64,000 nt of DNA from Chitinophagales bacterium (lineage in GTDB: Bacteria; Bacteroidota; Bacteroidia; Chitinophagales; Chitinophagaceae): the NCBI GenBank assembly GCA_017303855.1, contig JAFLBL010000009.1:89327-153326 (forward strand), written 5' to 3'. The stretch's first letter is position 1; each line of letters starts with the position of its first letter. Positions 9,506 to 18,483 of the stretch are shown in pieces. The position numbers and the translations under genes were made by a program. The notes under the pieces were generated by a model, which was given only the letters and a program-made list of their open reading frames with translations, ran no database searches and was not told where the DNA came from.

Positions 9506-9602
9506 GGCAGGCTGATTACATCGCACCGCTCAACCACCTACTCTTGCTGCCTTCCGGCCCTGGGAGGGTTCAGCAGGAGCTGGTCGTGTAAGACCTGCCG
9601 GC
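9506..9602 (-). ncRNA. ffs: Signal recognition particle RNA, small bacterial type (4.5S)
   Basis: On the minus strand, CCAGGGCCGGAAGGCAGCAA (9545-9564) is the conserved SRP RNA tip with the GGAA tetraloop and the asymmetric internal loop that binds Ffh. The ends pair: GGCAGG near 9594-9599 with CCTGCC at 9506-9511, giving a single hairpin of about 97 nt. A run of seven T residues follows on the minus strand (about 9498-9503), and a perfect TATCTTTG promoter box lies just upstream. The ends are set by pairing and may be off by a few bases. Confidence 0.93.
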
Positions 9603-9603
9603 G

Positions 9604-9611
9604 CAAAGATA
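9604..9611 (-). promoter_or_regulatory. SRP RNA promoter, -7 element
   Basis: TATCTTTG on the minus strand matches the Bacteroidota TAnnTTTG box exactly and ends 1-2 bp before the predicted RNA 5' end, the expected distance. The -33 element is weak (CTG about 20 bp upstream). Confidence 0.65.
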
Positions 9612-9652
9612 AGGCAGATGAGTGGAATCTGCAGGTCTTATTGAAAAAAACT

Positions 9653-10930
9653 TCATCGCTGAAATGCGGAACTAATCTGGGAATAACCGATAAGCTCATC
9701 CGCCCGGGCACCAAACGGCCGGTAGTACACCAGTATGGTATACGCATTTTCAGTACCCCAGTAATTCCCTTCCGTATTTTCAAGTACGGCCTGTACGCCG
9801 GTTGTATTCCTGGCGGGTAAAGACACATAGGCGTAGTTATAATAACCTTGTTTCAGATAAAGACTTTTTTCATACACTCCTTTTTCCGCATTGAACTGCA
9901 ATCTTGCCTGCTCATCAGGCTGATAGCCGGTCAGTTCGCCATAGAGATAGATGTTTTTCCCTTCCAGCGCCCTGTTACCGGGTGGCACATACGTAAAATG
10001 TACCCAGGCATACTCTGCCTGCCAGTAGGGATTCCCATTATCCTGATTTTCGGATGTAAAAAGGCCGTTAATATCCCTGTAATAAATATAAAGTTGCTGA
10101 CGCCTGTCGATATCCGGATTAATATAAATATCTGTACGGTCGCTGGTATCGCTGTCCACAATTTTCAGCACCCTGTCACTTCGTAAACGAAAACTGCGGA
10201 GGTCCGCCCAACGCCATTCCTTTCCGGCAGCAAATGTGGTAAAGGCTTCATCACTGTATTCATAATAGTTTCCTCTGAAGAGTGTAGGCCTGTCCAATAA
10301 TGTTGCACCGGTCCAGGCATAATTCTGCAACATAACTATTTTCAGATCCTGTGGTGATAACGGGTTAATCTGGTTGCCGGCCGTGCTTACTCCGGCCTGA
10401 ACCCGTTGATGGGTCTGAAAGAGGTTGCCGTTAAACGGTTGTAATACCTGGCCTGAAACAGCCGCTTTTTTATTAACCACCAGCATTCGTTTGGTAAACA
10501 CCAGCCTGGATGTATCATCATTCAGAAATACTTTCAGCAGATAATTCCCGCCCTTAACCGGACCGGAATTCCGTTCAGGCAATACGGCCTGGTAATGAGT
10601 GTACCTGGTTTGTACAATGGAAGAACTCCGATAGGTGCCAATCCGGTTGCTCTGAAAGCCCCGTATATAATCATAGGTTTGAACATTGGCCGGCGTCCAG
10701 TCGGCATTACACAATTGAAAACTATAATAATAATTTTTTACATCGTTATCCAGGTCATCAAAATGCAGTTCGAGCTGGTCATTACTGCCTAACTGTAAGA
10801 CCGGATAACTGAAAATATCCCCGCTCCGGAACAGCTTAACCGTACGGATATTGGAACGGTATACGTGATCCGGCAGTTGCGCTGTCAGAAAAAGCGGCCA
10901 GCAAAGCAGGCAGACGATTAAATTTTTCAT
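9653..10930 (-). CDS. DUF5103 protein, type IX secretion plug-type protein
   Basis: A 425-aa protein with a signal peptide (about residues 1-17) and the whole-length pattern of DUF5103: YYYSFQLCNADWTPAN near the N-terminus, YIRGFQSNRIGTYRSSS, and a C-terminal half with VHFTYVPPGN, YLYGELTGY and the closing YYRPFGARADELIGY. Members of this family have been described as the plug protein that closes the SprA/Sov translocon of the type IX secretion system on the periplasmic side. That role fits the two T9SS cargo proteins at the right end of the window. The assignment to the family is strong; the plug role is transferred from family knowledge. Confidence 0.85.
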   Translation of the reverse strand: MKNLIVCLLCWPLFLTAQLPDHVYRSNIRTVKLFRSGDIFSYPVLQLGSNDQLELHFDDLDNDVKNYYYSFQLCNADWTPANVQTYDYIRGFQSNRIGTYRSSSIVQTRYTHYQAVLPERNSGPVKGGNYLLKVFLNDDTSRLVFTKRMLVVNKKAAVSGQVLQPFNGNLFQTHQRVQAGVSTAGNQINPLSPQDLKIVMLQNYAWTGATLLDRPTLFRGNYYEYSDEAFTTFAAGKEWRWADLRSFRLRSDRVLKIVDSDTSDRTDIYINPDIDRRQQLYIYYRDINGLFTSENQDNGNPYWQAEYAWVHFTYVPPGNRALEGKNIYLYGELTGYQPDEQARLQFNAEKGVYEKSLYLKQGYYNYAYVSLPARNTTGVQAVLENTEGNYWGTENAYTILVYYRPFGARADELIGYSQISSAFQR

Positions 10931-11000
10931 GAGTGGGTTCTTCTCTGAAAATAATAGTTGAAAATACAGTAAAAAACAGGATAAATCCTGCGGGTCACCT

Positions 11001-11008
11001 TATTTTTG
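11001..11008 (+). promoter_or_regulatory. Putative promoter -7 element before the LolC/E-like gene
   Basis: TATTTTTG matches TAnnTTTG and lies 20 bp before the TTG codon at 11029. If used, it would exclude the longer GTG start at 10933. No -33 element was seen. Confidence 0.35.
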
Positions 11009-11028
11009 AAGAAGACAATAAATTCAAT

Positions 11029-12264
11029 TTGAAGGTTGCAGGATTCATAGCCCACCGCATCGCGTTTAACCAGCAGAGAACATTTTCTCGCTTTATCATC
11101 CGCTTATCTGTGGTGGCGACCATCATCAGTGTAATGGTAATGATTGTGACGCTGGCCCTGGCTAATGGTTTTCAGGAAGCGGTGAGTCAGAAAATATTCA
11201 GTTTCTGGGGGCATATCCGGGTGCAGGAAAAGCAACCGGGGAAAGCCATCATTTCAGAGGAAATACCCATCAGCCAGGATGCCGGACTGGAAAAGACAAT
11301 CGCCGCATTTCCCGGGGTAAAGAGTATACATCCGTTTGCCACCCGGTACGCCCTGCTCAAAACAAAGGACGAGATTGAAGGGGCCTTGGTAAAAGGGCTG
11401 GACAGCAGTTATGATTTTGAACACCTGAAAGATTTTATTAAAGCTGGCGGACCGATCCGTTTTACCGATTCCCTTTTCAGCCGCGACCTTTTGTTGTCTG
11501 ATTATACAGCCAGCAGGATGCAATTAAAACCAGGCGACAGCCTGATTATATATTTCCTGAAACCCGGCGAACAACCCAGTCCGAAAAAAGTACATGTGGC
11601 CGGTATTTATAAAACCGGGATTGAAGAATATGACCGGCTGTTTGCCATCGGGGATATCCGTTTAATCCGTCGCCTCAATCAATGGAATGAGGACCAGGTT
11701 GGCGGGTATGAAGTTTTTATTAATGACTACAGGGAAACGGATACCCTGACGAAACAATTACATGATATGGATTCTTTTCCGGCCACCTGGGACGCCATCA
11801 GTGTCCGGAAAATATCACCGAATATTTTTGACTGGCTCAATATGCAGGACAATACCCGGAATGTGCTGATCGGATTTATGGTGGCGGTTGCCGTTATTAA
11901 CCTGATTACCTGTTTGCTGATTCTTGTACTGGAGCGGGTAAGAATGATCGGGATACTGAAATCACTGGGCGCCACGGACTGGACGGTACAACTGATCTTT
12001 CTCCGGCATTCCCTGATTATCACACTGACCGGAATTCTCACCGGTACCGGACTGGCCCTGCTCCTGCTTTGGATACAGCAGCAAACTGGTTTTATCAAAC
12101 TCAAAGAAGAAGCCTATTACCTGAGTACCGCCGCGGTAAAAATCAACTGGATTGAAGTAGTAATCGTTTGCGCAGGCACCCTGCTGATTTCCTTTCTGAT
12201 CATGCTGATTCCGTCCTTACTTGTTCGTAAAATTCAGCCGGTAAAAGCCATTCGTTTCAGGTAA
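11029..12264 (+). CDS. LolC/LolE-like ABC transporter permease (FtsX fold)
   Basis: A 411-aa permease of the lipoprotein-release type. The N-terminus after AGFIAHRIAFNQQRTFSRFI enters the first membrane helix, followed by a large MacB-type periplasmic domain and three C-terminal helices (FtsX domain) with VRMIGILKSLGATDWTV, the coupling helix that contacts the ATPase. The open frame reaches a GTG at 10933, but family proteins start directly before the first helix, which points to TTG at 11029. The cognate ATPase (LolD) is not in the window. The final 8 bp overlap the convergent SpoU gene. Confidence 0.85.
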   Translation: MKVAGFIAHRIAFNQQRTFSRFIIRLSVVATIISVMVMIVTLALANGFQEAVSQKIFSFWGHIRVQEKQPGKAIISEEIPISQDAGLEKTIAAFPGVKSIHPFATRYALLKTKDEIEGALVKGLDSSYDFEHLKDFIKAGGPIRFTDSLFSRDLLLSDYTASRMQLKPGDSLIIYFLKPGEQPSPKKVHVAGIYKTGIEEYDRLFAIGDIRLIRRLNQWNEDQVGGYEVFINDYRETDTLTKQLHDMDSFPATWDAISVRKISPNIFDWLNMQDNTRNVLIGFMVAVAVINLITCLLILVLERVRMIGILKSLGATDWTVQLIFLRHSLIITLTGILTGTGLALLLLWIQQQTGFIKLKEEAYYLSTAAVKINWIEVVIVCAGTLLISFLIMLIPSLLVRKIQPVKAIRFR

Positions 12265-12982
12265 GATGCGATAAAACTATTCCCGTTGCCACCCCCGCAT
12301 TCAGTGATTCAGCCCCACCCTTCCGTGGTATGGTAATCCGCATATTCGCTTTTGCCAGCAGCGATTCCGGTATTCCCTGGGATTCATTACCGACGAGTAT
12401 AATCCCTTTAACCGGCTTTTTGATCGTACGGATATCGGCTCCCTCCAACACGGTAGCATACACTGTTGTTTCCGTTAATGAGTCCAGCCAGTCTTCCAGG
12501 TTTTTATACAGCACTTTTACCCGGGCAATACTGCCCATGGTGGATTGCACCACTTTGGGGTTATAAACATCCACCGTATCCTCGCTGCAAACCACCTGTT
12601 CCACACCAAACCAGTCTGCAATCCGTATTATTGTGCCCAGGTTTCCCGGATCCTGAATACCACACAGGGCCAGTATCAGCTTGTTAGTTACTTCCGGTTC
12701 CTGTGCTGAAAACTGATTCAGCAGGGCCAGCACTTTATTGGGCGTCTTTACTTGTGAAATTTTTTCTAACTCTTGTTCCGTTATTTCATGCGATTCAATG
12801 CCGGTTAACAATTGGCTGTTTTCCATAATCCATTCCTGCAGCCCGTATACTTCCTTCACCAGTCCCGCTTCCAGCAGTTCCTGTACAATCTTAGGCCCCT
12901 CCGCAATAAAACAGCCGGACTGATCCCTGAATTTTTTCTGGCCCAAACTTTGAATATATTTGATCCTGGATTTAACAAGCAT
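12257..12982 (-). CDS. TrmH/SpoU-family RNA 2'-O-methyltransferase
   Basis: A 241-aa knotted (SPOUT) methyltransferase that uses SAM to methylate a ribose 2'-OH, probably in 23S rRNA. It has an N-terminal substrate-binding domain with FIAEGPKIVQELLEAG, then the SpoU motifs LCGIQDPGNLGTIIRIADWF, IILVGNESQGIP and ITIPRKGGAESLNAGVATGI. All three SpoU motifs are intact. The target nucleotide cannot be predicted. It is convergent with the LolC/E-like gene, overlapping it by 8 bp, and divergent from the TamL-like gene. Confidence 0.9.
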   Translation of the reverse strand: MLVKSRIKYIQSLGQKKFRDQSGCFIAEGPKIVQELLEAGLVKEVYGLQEWIMENSQLLTGIESHEITEQELEKISQVKTPNKVLALLNQFSAQEPEVTNKLILALCGIQDPGNLGTIIRIADWFGVEQVVCSEDTVDVYNPKVVQSTMGSIARVKVLYKNLEDWLDSLTETTVYATVLEGADIRTIKKPVKGIILVGNESQGIPESLLAKANMRITIPRKGGAESLNAGVATGIVLSHLT

Positions 12983-13002
12983 AGTTATTCTTTAACATTT
13001 AT

Positions 13003-15333
13003 ATGAAAACAGGCCGGCTTTATTCATTACCACAGACTTTGCGGCATCTGCTGGCCGGCACTTTACTGACCCTGTCTGCCGTTTCCTGTAAAGTTATCCC
13101 TAAAAACTATCCAAAAGGAAAGCCTTTTGTTTTTGAAACAAAGGTCACGGTTAACGGGAATTATACAAATGAAGAAAGGGATATTCTTGTATCCAGGCTG
13201 AAAGGGCAACTGGACGACAGCATCAGAGACCGTTCGGTTTCGAAGCTTTTTTTCAGTGTGATGAAAAATCCACCCGTCTATAAACGGGAAAATGCGGATC
13301 GTTCCATCCTGTATATGCGTTCGCTGCTGAATTCGTTGGGGTATTTTCACGATACCATCACCTATAAGGATACGATTAAAACAGCAGGCAAAGACCAGCA
13401 ACGGGCCTTTATCAATTTTGTGGTTACCCCCGGCAAAGTAGTCCGGCTGGATTCTATCAGTTATACCCTGAAGCATCCGGGACTCCAATCCATCACGGAA
13501 GAGAATAAAAAAGAATCGTTGTTGAAAAAAGGAGAGCCCTTTGCCAAAACCGCGGTTTCTATGGAACTGGACAGGCTGGTAGATCTGTATCGCAACAATG
13601 GTTACCTCCGGTTCAACCGGGAAGAGCTCAAAGGCATATGGGATACACTCTCACTGGAATTGCTTAGCCCGACTCTTGACCCTTTTGAACAATTACAGAT
13701 CCTGCAGCGATTAAAAGAAAAGAGAGAAAATCCGACCGCGAACCTGGATATCATTCTCCGGCCGGGATATGACAGCAGCAAACTCACAAAATATTATGTC
13801 GGAAATATAACAGTATACCCGGAATTCAGCCCGGATACGGCCGGTTTAATACCGGATACTTCCTATGTAAACGGCATCCGTATCATTTCACACCGGAATA
13901 CGTTTCGTCCTAAGATATTTCCGCAGCATATTTATTTTAAACGGGGTGATTTATATAACCAGCAGCATTTCTTTAAAACCATTAACCGATTCAATTCACT
14001 CGGAGCCTGGCGGCTGGCGAATATTGAGCAACTGACCTATAAAGGAAAAGATTCAGCCGACTTTATTATCCGGCTGACCCCTGCCAAAAAATATTCCTTT
14101 AATGCCAACCTGGAATCCAGCCAGAACCAGAATCAATATCTCGGCAACCTGTTTAGTATTGGTACCAATGCCGGTGTGTTGTTCAGGAATTTTCTGAAAT
14201 CCGCGGTACAGGCAACCGTCAACCTGCGATATGGGATAGAGCTGGGCAATAATTTTGTCCAATCGCAACAGTTTGTACTGAGTAACACTATCTATATTCC
14301 CAAACTGATTTTCCCGGGTTCCCGGCGATTTCTCCCGGAAAGCAAACGGAATAATTTCCGGACCGTATTCGGAATCAATGCCGCCACTACCCAGCGCAAG
14401 GAATTATTTAACCTGACATCGGTCAACAGTTCCTGGGGATACGAATATCAATTCATAAAACCGGGGAGCACCCGTTTGAAACAACTTTCATTGAAACTGC
14501 TGAATATTGAATATTCCAATCTGCGGCCAAAAGACAGTCTGAACAAACTTATTGCCGCGAATCCGGCCTTAAAAAATATTTTCACCGACGGATTTATTTC
14601 TACGTCAATTCTTGGTTATTCTTTGACCAATACCCGGCCGCATAAACCTTCCGTTTTCTCTGTCAACCTTGAAGTTCCCATTATTGCCGGGTTGATTCCC
14701 AGCCGTTTTCTGGACACTCAATTATACAAATTCATTAAGCTGAATGCGGAATTTACCCAGCAGATAAAATGGAAAAATTCATCCATTGTATTCCGGGGAT
14801 TTGCGGGTTTTGGCTATGCACTGGAATCCACGGTAAAAGTTGAAAAGAGAAATGCGTTGCCTTTCTTTAAACAGTATTTCGCCGGCGGGCCAAACAGCAT
14901 GCGTGCCTGGCGATTGCGGCGCCTTGGCCCGGGGTCGATCGTAAAAGACTATACCCAATATCCCTACCGGTTTGGCGACATACAACTCGAGGCCAATGTA
15001 GAATATCGTTTTAAAGTAGCCACGGTGGCTGGCACCAGAGTGGAAAGTGTTTTATTCACTGATATCGGTAATGTCTGGTTCATGAAATCAAAAGCCGGCA
15101 GCACGGACGAAGTGTTCAAACTCAGCCGGCTGGGAAAAGATATCGCCATCGGAATGGGAACCGGCCTGCGGCTGGACTTCTCTTATTTTATTATCCGGCT
15201 GGATTATGCCTATAAAGTGAAAGACCCGAGTCCGGATTTACTGACGCAGCCCAGCCAGAATAAATGGTTTTATAACTGGAAACCATTCAACGGACAGTTG
15301 CAGCTGGGTATCAATTATCCGTTCAAATTATAA
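13003..15333 (+). CDS. TamL-like Omp85 lipoprotein (BamA/TamA superfamily)
   Basis: A 776-aa outer-membrane protein. The signal sequence ends in a lipobox-like SAVSC (Cys29), so it is probably a lipoprotein; then come POTRA-like segments (about residues 45-380) and a C-terminal 16-strand Omp85 barrel with FKQYFAGGPNSMRAWRLRRLGPGS, the substrate-exit loop region. Bacteroidota carry such a lipidated TamA relative, named TamL, which works with TamB in outer-membrane homeostasis. A TamB gene lies 12 kb downstream at 27181. It ends with a 6-bp overlap with truB on the other strand. A BamA-type role is less likely because of the lipobox. Confidence 0.85.
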   Translation: MKTGRLYSLPQTLRHLLAGTLLTLSAVSCKVIPKNYPKGKPFVFETKVTVNGNYTNEERDILVSRLKGQLDDSIRDRSVSKLFFSVMKNPPVYKRENADRSILYMRSLLNSLGYFHDTITYKDTIKTAGKDQQRAFINFVVTPGKVVRLDSISYTLKHPGLQSITEENKKESLLKKGEPFAKTAVSMELDRLVDLYRNNGYLRFNREELKGIWDTLSLELLSPTLDPFEQLQILQRLKEKRENPTANLDIILRPGYDSSKLTKYYVGNITVYPEFSPDTAGLIPDTSYVNGIRIISHRNTFRPKIFPQHIYFKRGDLYNQQHFFKTINRFNSLGAWRLANIEQLTYKGKDSADFIIRLTPAKKYSFNANLESSQNQNQYLGNLFSIGTNAGVLFRNFLKSAVQATVNLRYGIELGNNFVQSQQFVLSNTIYIPKLIFPGSRRFLPESKRNNFRTVFGINAATTQRKELFNLTSVNSSWGYEYQFIKPGSTRLKQLSLKLLNIEYSNLRPKDSLNKLIAANPALKNIFTDGFISTSILGYSLTNTRPHKPSVFSVNLEVPIIAGLIPSRFLDTQLYKFIKLNAEFTQQIKWKNSSIVFRGFAGFGYALESTVKVEKRNALPFFKQYFAGGPNSMRAWRLRRLGPGSIVKDYTQYPYRFGDIQLEANVEYRFKVATVAGTRVESVLFTDIGNVWFMKSKAGSTDEVFKLSRLGKDIAIGMGTGLRLDFSYFIIRLDYAYKVKDPSPDLLTQPSQNKWFYNWKPFNGQLQLGINYPFKL

Positions 15334-16020
15334 GGCAGACCGGAGTTGCCTGACCCGTTCTTCAAAAGCCTGCAGCGTTTCCGCCTCGTCTGCCCGGAAT
15401 GCACCGATGCGCGTACGACGTAAACGGCTGAGGTGAGCGCCACATCCAAGCGCCTGTCCGAAATCATGCGCCAGACTGCGTATATACGTTCCCGTTGAAC
15501 ACACCACCCTGAATTCCACAACAGGCAATTCAATGCGGGTGATTTCAAATGCATAAATGGTCAATCGCCGGGGCTCCAGTTTTACTTCTTTACCGGCACG
15601 CGCCAGTTCATATACCCTTTTCCCTTCTACTTTAATGGCCGAATGCGCAGGCGGTACCTGCATAATTTCTCCTGTGAATGGCAGCGTGGCAGCGTGTATC
15701 TGCTCCGCTGTTAAATGGTCAAAAGGCCGGGGATGCTCCGGTGTGGATTCCAGGTCATAAGTGGGTGTGGTGGTTCCCAATGTAAAATGCCCGGTATATT
15801 CCTTTTCCTGGGCCATGTATTCGTTGATCCGTTTGGTAAATTTCCCGGTACAAACAATTAACAACCCGCTGGCCAGCGGATCAAGCGTTCCGGCATGTCC
15901 GACTTTTTTAATCCGGATCAGGTTCCTGATTTTGCGTACCGCATCAAAAGAAGTCCATTCCAGCGGTTTATCTATCAGCAAAACCTGGCCTTCCTCAAAA
16001 ATCTGCAGGGGGGTATTCAT
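15328..16020 (-). CDS. truB: tRNA pseudouridine(55) synthase TruB
   Basis: A 230-aa enzyme that makes pseudouridine 55 in the T-arm of tRNAs. Motifs: LLIDKPLEWTSFDAVRKI, KVGHAGTLDPLASGLL with catalytic Asp47, YTGHFTLGTTTPTYD and the RVYELARAG segment. It lacks a long C-terminal PUA domain, as is common in Bacteroidota. The stop overlaps the TamL-like gene by 6 bp in convergent orientation. The start ATG at 16020 is at the family's usual place; an 8-bp repeat array lies 27 bp upstream. Confidence 0.95.
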   Translation of the reverse strand: MNTPLQIFEEGQVLLIDKPLEWTSFDAVRKIRNLIRIKKVGHAGTLDPLASGLLIVCTGKFTKRINEYMAQEKEYTGHFTLGTTTPTYDLESTPEHPRPFDHLTAEQIHAATLPFTGEIMQVPPAHSAIKVEGKRVYELARAGKEVKLEPRRLTIYAFEITRIELPVVEFRVVCSTGTYIRSLAHDFGQALGCGAHLSRLRRTRIGAFRADEAETLQAFEERVRQLRSAL

Positions 16021-16046
16021 GCGGGCAAAGGTAATGGAAACGGGGT

Positions 16047-16118
16047 GTTGAAGGGTTTAGGTGTTTAGGTGTTGAGATGTTTAGTTGTTTAGTTGTTTAG
16101 ATGTTTAGGGGTTGATCC
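16047..16118. repeat. Octamer tandem array, nine units GTTNAGNN
   Basis: Nine consecutive 8-bp units without a single slip: gttgaagg, gtttaggt twice, gttgagat, gtttagtt twice, gtttagat, gtttaggg, gttgatcc. Every unit begins with GTT. It lies between truB and the DUF58 gene, directly before the heptamer array at 16123. Confidence 0.85.
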
Positions 16119-16122
16119 CGGC

Positions 16123-16157
16123 ACCTGACACCTGTCACCTGACACCTGACACCTGAT
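16123..16157. repeat. Heptamer tandem array (ACCTGAC)5
   Basis: Five consecutive 7-bp units: acctgac, acctgtc, acctgac, acctgac, acctgat. On the other strand the unit is GTCAGGT, similar in shape to the GTCGGGA heptamers at 6841 and 36849. It ends 9 bp before the stop codon of the DUF58 gene. Confidence 0.85.
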
Positions 16158-16165
16158 TTATTACG

Positions 16166-17491
16166 TTAAATTGACATCCGTGTTTTCAGTTCCAGGTATT
16201 TATTTACCGTGTTTACGGTCAATCCTTCCGGGCTGGTCAGAATGGAGGGGATGCCGTATTTGTGCAGTTCTTTTACCATCAGTTTTTTCTCATATACAAA
16301 TTTCTCCGCAATGGTTTTGATATAGATATCTTCCAGTACATGGCTTTTGGAATCAAGTACTGTTTTTAATTCTGTATTTTCAAAAAACACAACCAGCAAC
16401 AGGTGATATTTGGCTATTCTTTTGAGAGCCGGCATTTCCCGCTGCAGACTTTCCATTGATTCAAAATTGGTAAATAATACCAGGAGGCTCCGGTTGGTGA
16501 TCCGGTTCCGGATAACGGAGAAAAGCTTTTCAAAATCAGCTTCCAGAAATTCGGTTTTTTGTTTGTACAATGTCTCCAGCACCTGGTTCATCTGGGTAGG
16601 CTTTTTATCCGCCGGCAGAAAAGTATCCAGGTTTTTCTCAAACGTGATCAGCCCTGCTTTATCCTGTCTCACCAGGGCCACATTACTCAACACCAGGGAG
16701 GCATTGATGGCATAGTCCAGCAGCGTCAATCCGTTAAAGGGCATTTTCATCACGCGGCCTTTATTGATCAGGCAATAGATCTGCTGGCTTCTTTCATCGG
16801 TGTAATTATTCACCATCAGATCCTGTTTGCGGGCAGTGGCTTTCCAGTTGATCGTACGATAATCATCGCCCCGGACATACTCTTTGATCTGTTCAAATTC
16901 CATACTGTGGCCGATTTTCCTGATCTTCTTCACACCGGCCTCCTGTAACCGGTTGCTAACAGCCAGTAACTGATATCGTCTCATCTGCATGTAGGAGGGA
17001 TACACTTTCACCACCTGTTCCCTTGAAAAAATGAAGCGCCTGCGGATCAGGCGCAGGGGCGCATGAACAAACACGTTAATATCATGAAAAATATATTCAC
17101 CACGGGATTCTGGCCGCAACTGGTATTCGAGCGTAAACAGTTGCTCACCGTTTAACAGTACTTTCCTGATCCAGTTACGTTCCTGGAACTGCGCAGGCAA
17201 TTCGTCGATGATACTGGCTTTTACCTGAAACGGATAATGGCTAATCAGCTGTATACGCACGGTATTGGCATCACCGATACTGAATCGTTCGGTCAATTCA
17301 CGTTCCGCTTCCACCGCATTTCGTTTGGTGAATACCAGCACTACATCGAATAATATGGCCACCAGTAAAAACACCAACAACAGCTCGCCTGCGGTGTACA
17401 ATGCAGGGATGAGATAGCTAAGGGCAAACAGTACTGCTGCCAGCCCGGCTATATAGTAGACCACCTTATTTAAATAAAAGGACTTGATCAC
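16166..17491 (-). CDS. DUF58 domain protein of the MoxR operon
   Basis: A 441-aa protein with two N-terminal membrane helices (about residues 10-55), a beta-rich middle, and the DUF58 core GHSMEFEQIKEYVRGDDYR-TINWKATARKQDLMV (near residues 195-230), followed by a von Willebrand A-like fold. DUF58 proteins are almost always encoded next to MoxR AAA+ ATPases and are thought to act with them in maturing or assembling membrane or metal-dependent complexes. Here it is the last gene of a five-gene run, 12 bp after the MoxR gene. The biological target is unknown. Confidence 0.88.
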   Translation of the reverse strand: MIKSFYLNKVVYYIAGLAAVLFALSYLIPALYTAGELLLVFLLVAILFDVVLVFTKRNAVEAERELTERFSIGDANTVRIQLISHYPFQVKASIIDELPAQFQERNWIRKVLLNGEQLFTLEYQLRPESRGEYIFHDINVFVHAPLRLIRRRFIFSREQVVKVYPSYMQMRRYQLLAVSNRLQEAGVKKIRKIGHSMEFEQIKEYVRGDDYRTINWKATARKQDLMVNNYTDERSQQIYCLINKGRVMKMPFNGLTLLDYAINASLVLSNVALVRQDKAGLITFEKNLDTFLPADKKPTQMNQVLETLYKQKTEFLEADFEKLFSVIRNRITNRSLLVLFTNFESMESLQREMPALKRIAKYHLLLVVFFENTELKTVLDSKSHVLEDIYIKTIAEKFVYEKKLMVKELHKYGIPSILTSPEGLTVNTVNKYLELKTRMSI

Positions 17492-17503
17492 GGTTCAATG
17501 ATT

Positions 17504-18481
17504 TTACCTGGGCACATCCATTCCCTGAATTATCTGGCGGATCACTTCATCCTCACTGATGCCTTCCATTTCCTTGTCCGGCGACAATATTATACGGTGC
17601 CGGAGCACGGGTGTGGCCACCGCCAGGATATCGTCCGGGGTAACAAAATCACGGCCTTGCATAGCCGCAATAGCTTTTGAAGCATTCATTATGGCCAGCG
17701 ATGCCCGGGGAGAAGCGCCCAGGTAAATGGATTTATGATTTCTTGTCTGATGCACCAGTTTAGCCACAAACTGCAGCAGTTTCTCCTCTATTATCTGTCG
17801 TTTTATCTGCTGCCTGAGGGCGATTATCTGATCGGCATGCAGTGCGGGGCTGATCATGTCCAGGGGACTGGTGTTGCCCATCCCGTGAAACTGGCTGATG
17901 ATGCTTAATTCCTCCGCTTCAGTAGGATAAGGCACCAGTATTTTAAAAAGAAAACGATCGAGCTGTGCTTCCGGCAAGCGGTAGGTACCCTCCTGCTCCA
18001 CCGGGTTCTGTGTGGCCAGTACCATAAAGGGGGCCGCCATGGTATAGGTTTTACCGTCCACGGTAGCCTGCCGTTCTTCCATTATTTCCAGTAACGCCGA
18101 TTGTGTTTTTGCCGGGGCCCGGTTTATTTCATCAACCAGTACAATATTGCTGAATATGGGTCCTTTTTTAAATTCAAAACTTGCTTCCCGGGGATTAAAG
18201 ACCGGTGTCCCGAGCACATCAGAAGGCATCAGGTCCGGCGTGAATTGGATCCTGGAGAACCCCGCGTTCACACTTTTGGCTACCAGTTTTGCGGTCAGTG
18301 TTTTGGCCACACCGGGTACCCCTTCGATCAGTACATGCCCGTCCGCCAGTAATGCCGTGATGATCAGCTTTACCATTTCATCCTGGCCCACAATGATTTT
18401 TTTAATTTCATTGCGGATGGACATAACCGCATCGTTTAATGCGGAGAGATCGGTGCGTTCCTGAAAAATCTGTTCTTCCAT
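17504..18481 (-). CDS. MoxR-family AAA+ ATPase
   Basis: A 325-aa AAA+ ATPase. Walker A GVPGVAKT (residues 54-61), Walker B with NIVLVDEINRAPAKTQ, sensor 1 in VLATQNPVEQEGTYRLPEAQ, the LDRF arginine-finger region and sensor 2 in YLGASPRASLAIM are intact. MoxR proteins act as chaperone-like ATPases with DUF58/VWA partners. It lies 2 bp after the DUF4350-like gene and 12 bp before DUF58, so it belongs to one operon. Confidence 0.95.
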   Translation of the reverse strand: MEEQIFQERTDLSALNDAVMSIRNEIKKIIVGQDEMVKLIITALLADGHVLIEGVPGVAKTLTAKLVAKSVNAGFSRIQFTPDLMPSDVLGTPVFNPREASFEFKKGPIFSNIVLVDEINRAPAKTQSALLEIMEERQATVDGKTYTMAAPFMVLATQNPVEQEGTYRLPEAQLDRFLFKILVPYPTEAEELSIISQFHGMGNTSPLDMISPALHADQIIALRQQIKRQIIEEKLLQFVAKLVHQTRNHKSIYLGASPRASLAIMNASKAIAAMQGRDFVTPDDILAVATPVLRHRIILSPDKEMEGISEDEVIRQIIQGMDVPR

Positions 18482-18483
18482 AA

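Noticed and set aside
16047..16157. CRISPR array
   Set aside because: Units are 7-8 bp in direct contact without spacers, and no cas gene is present.
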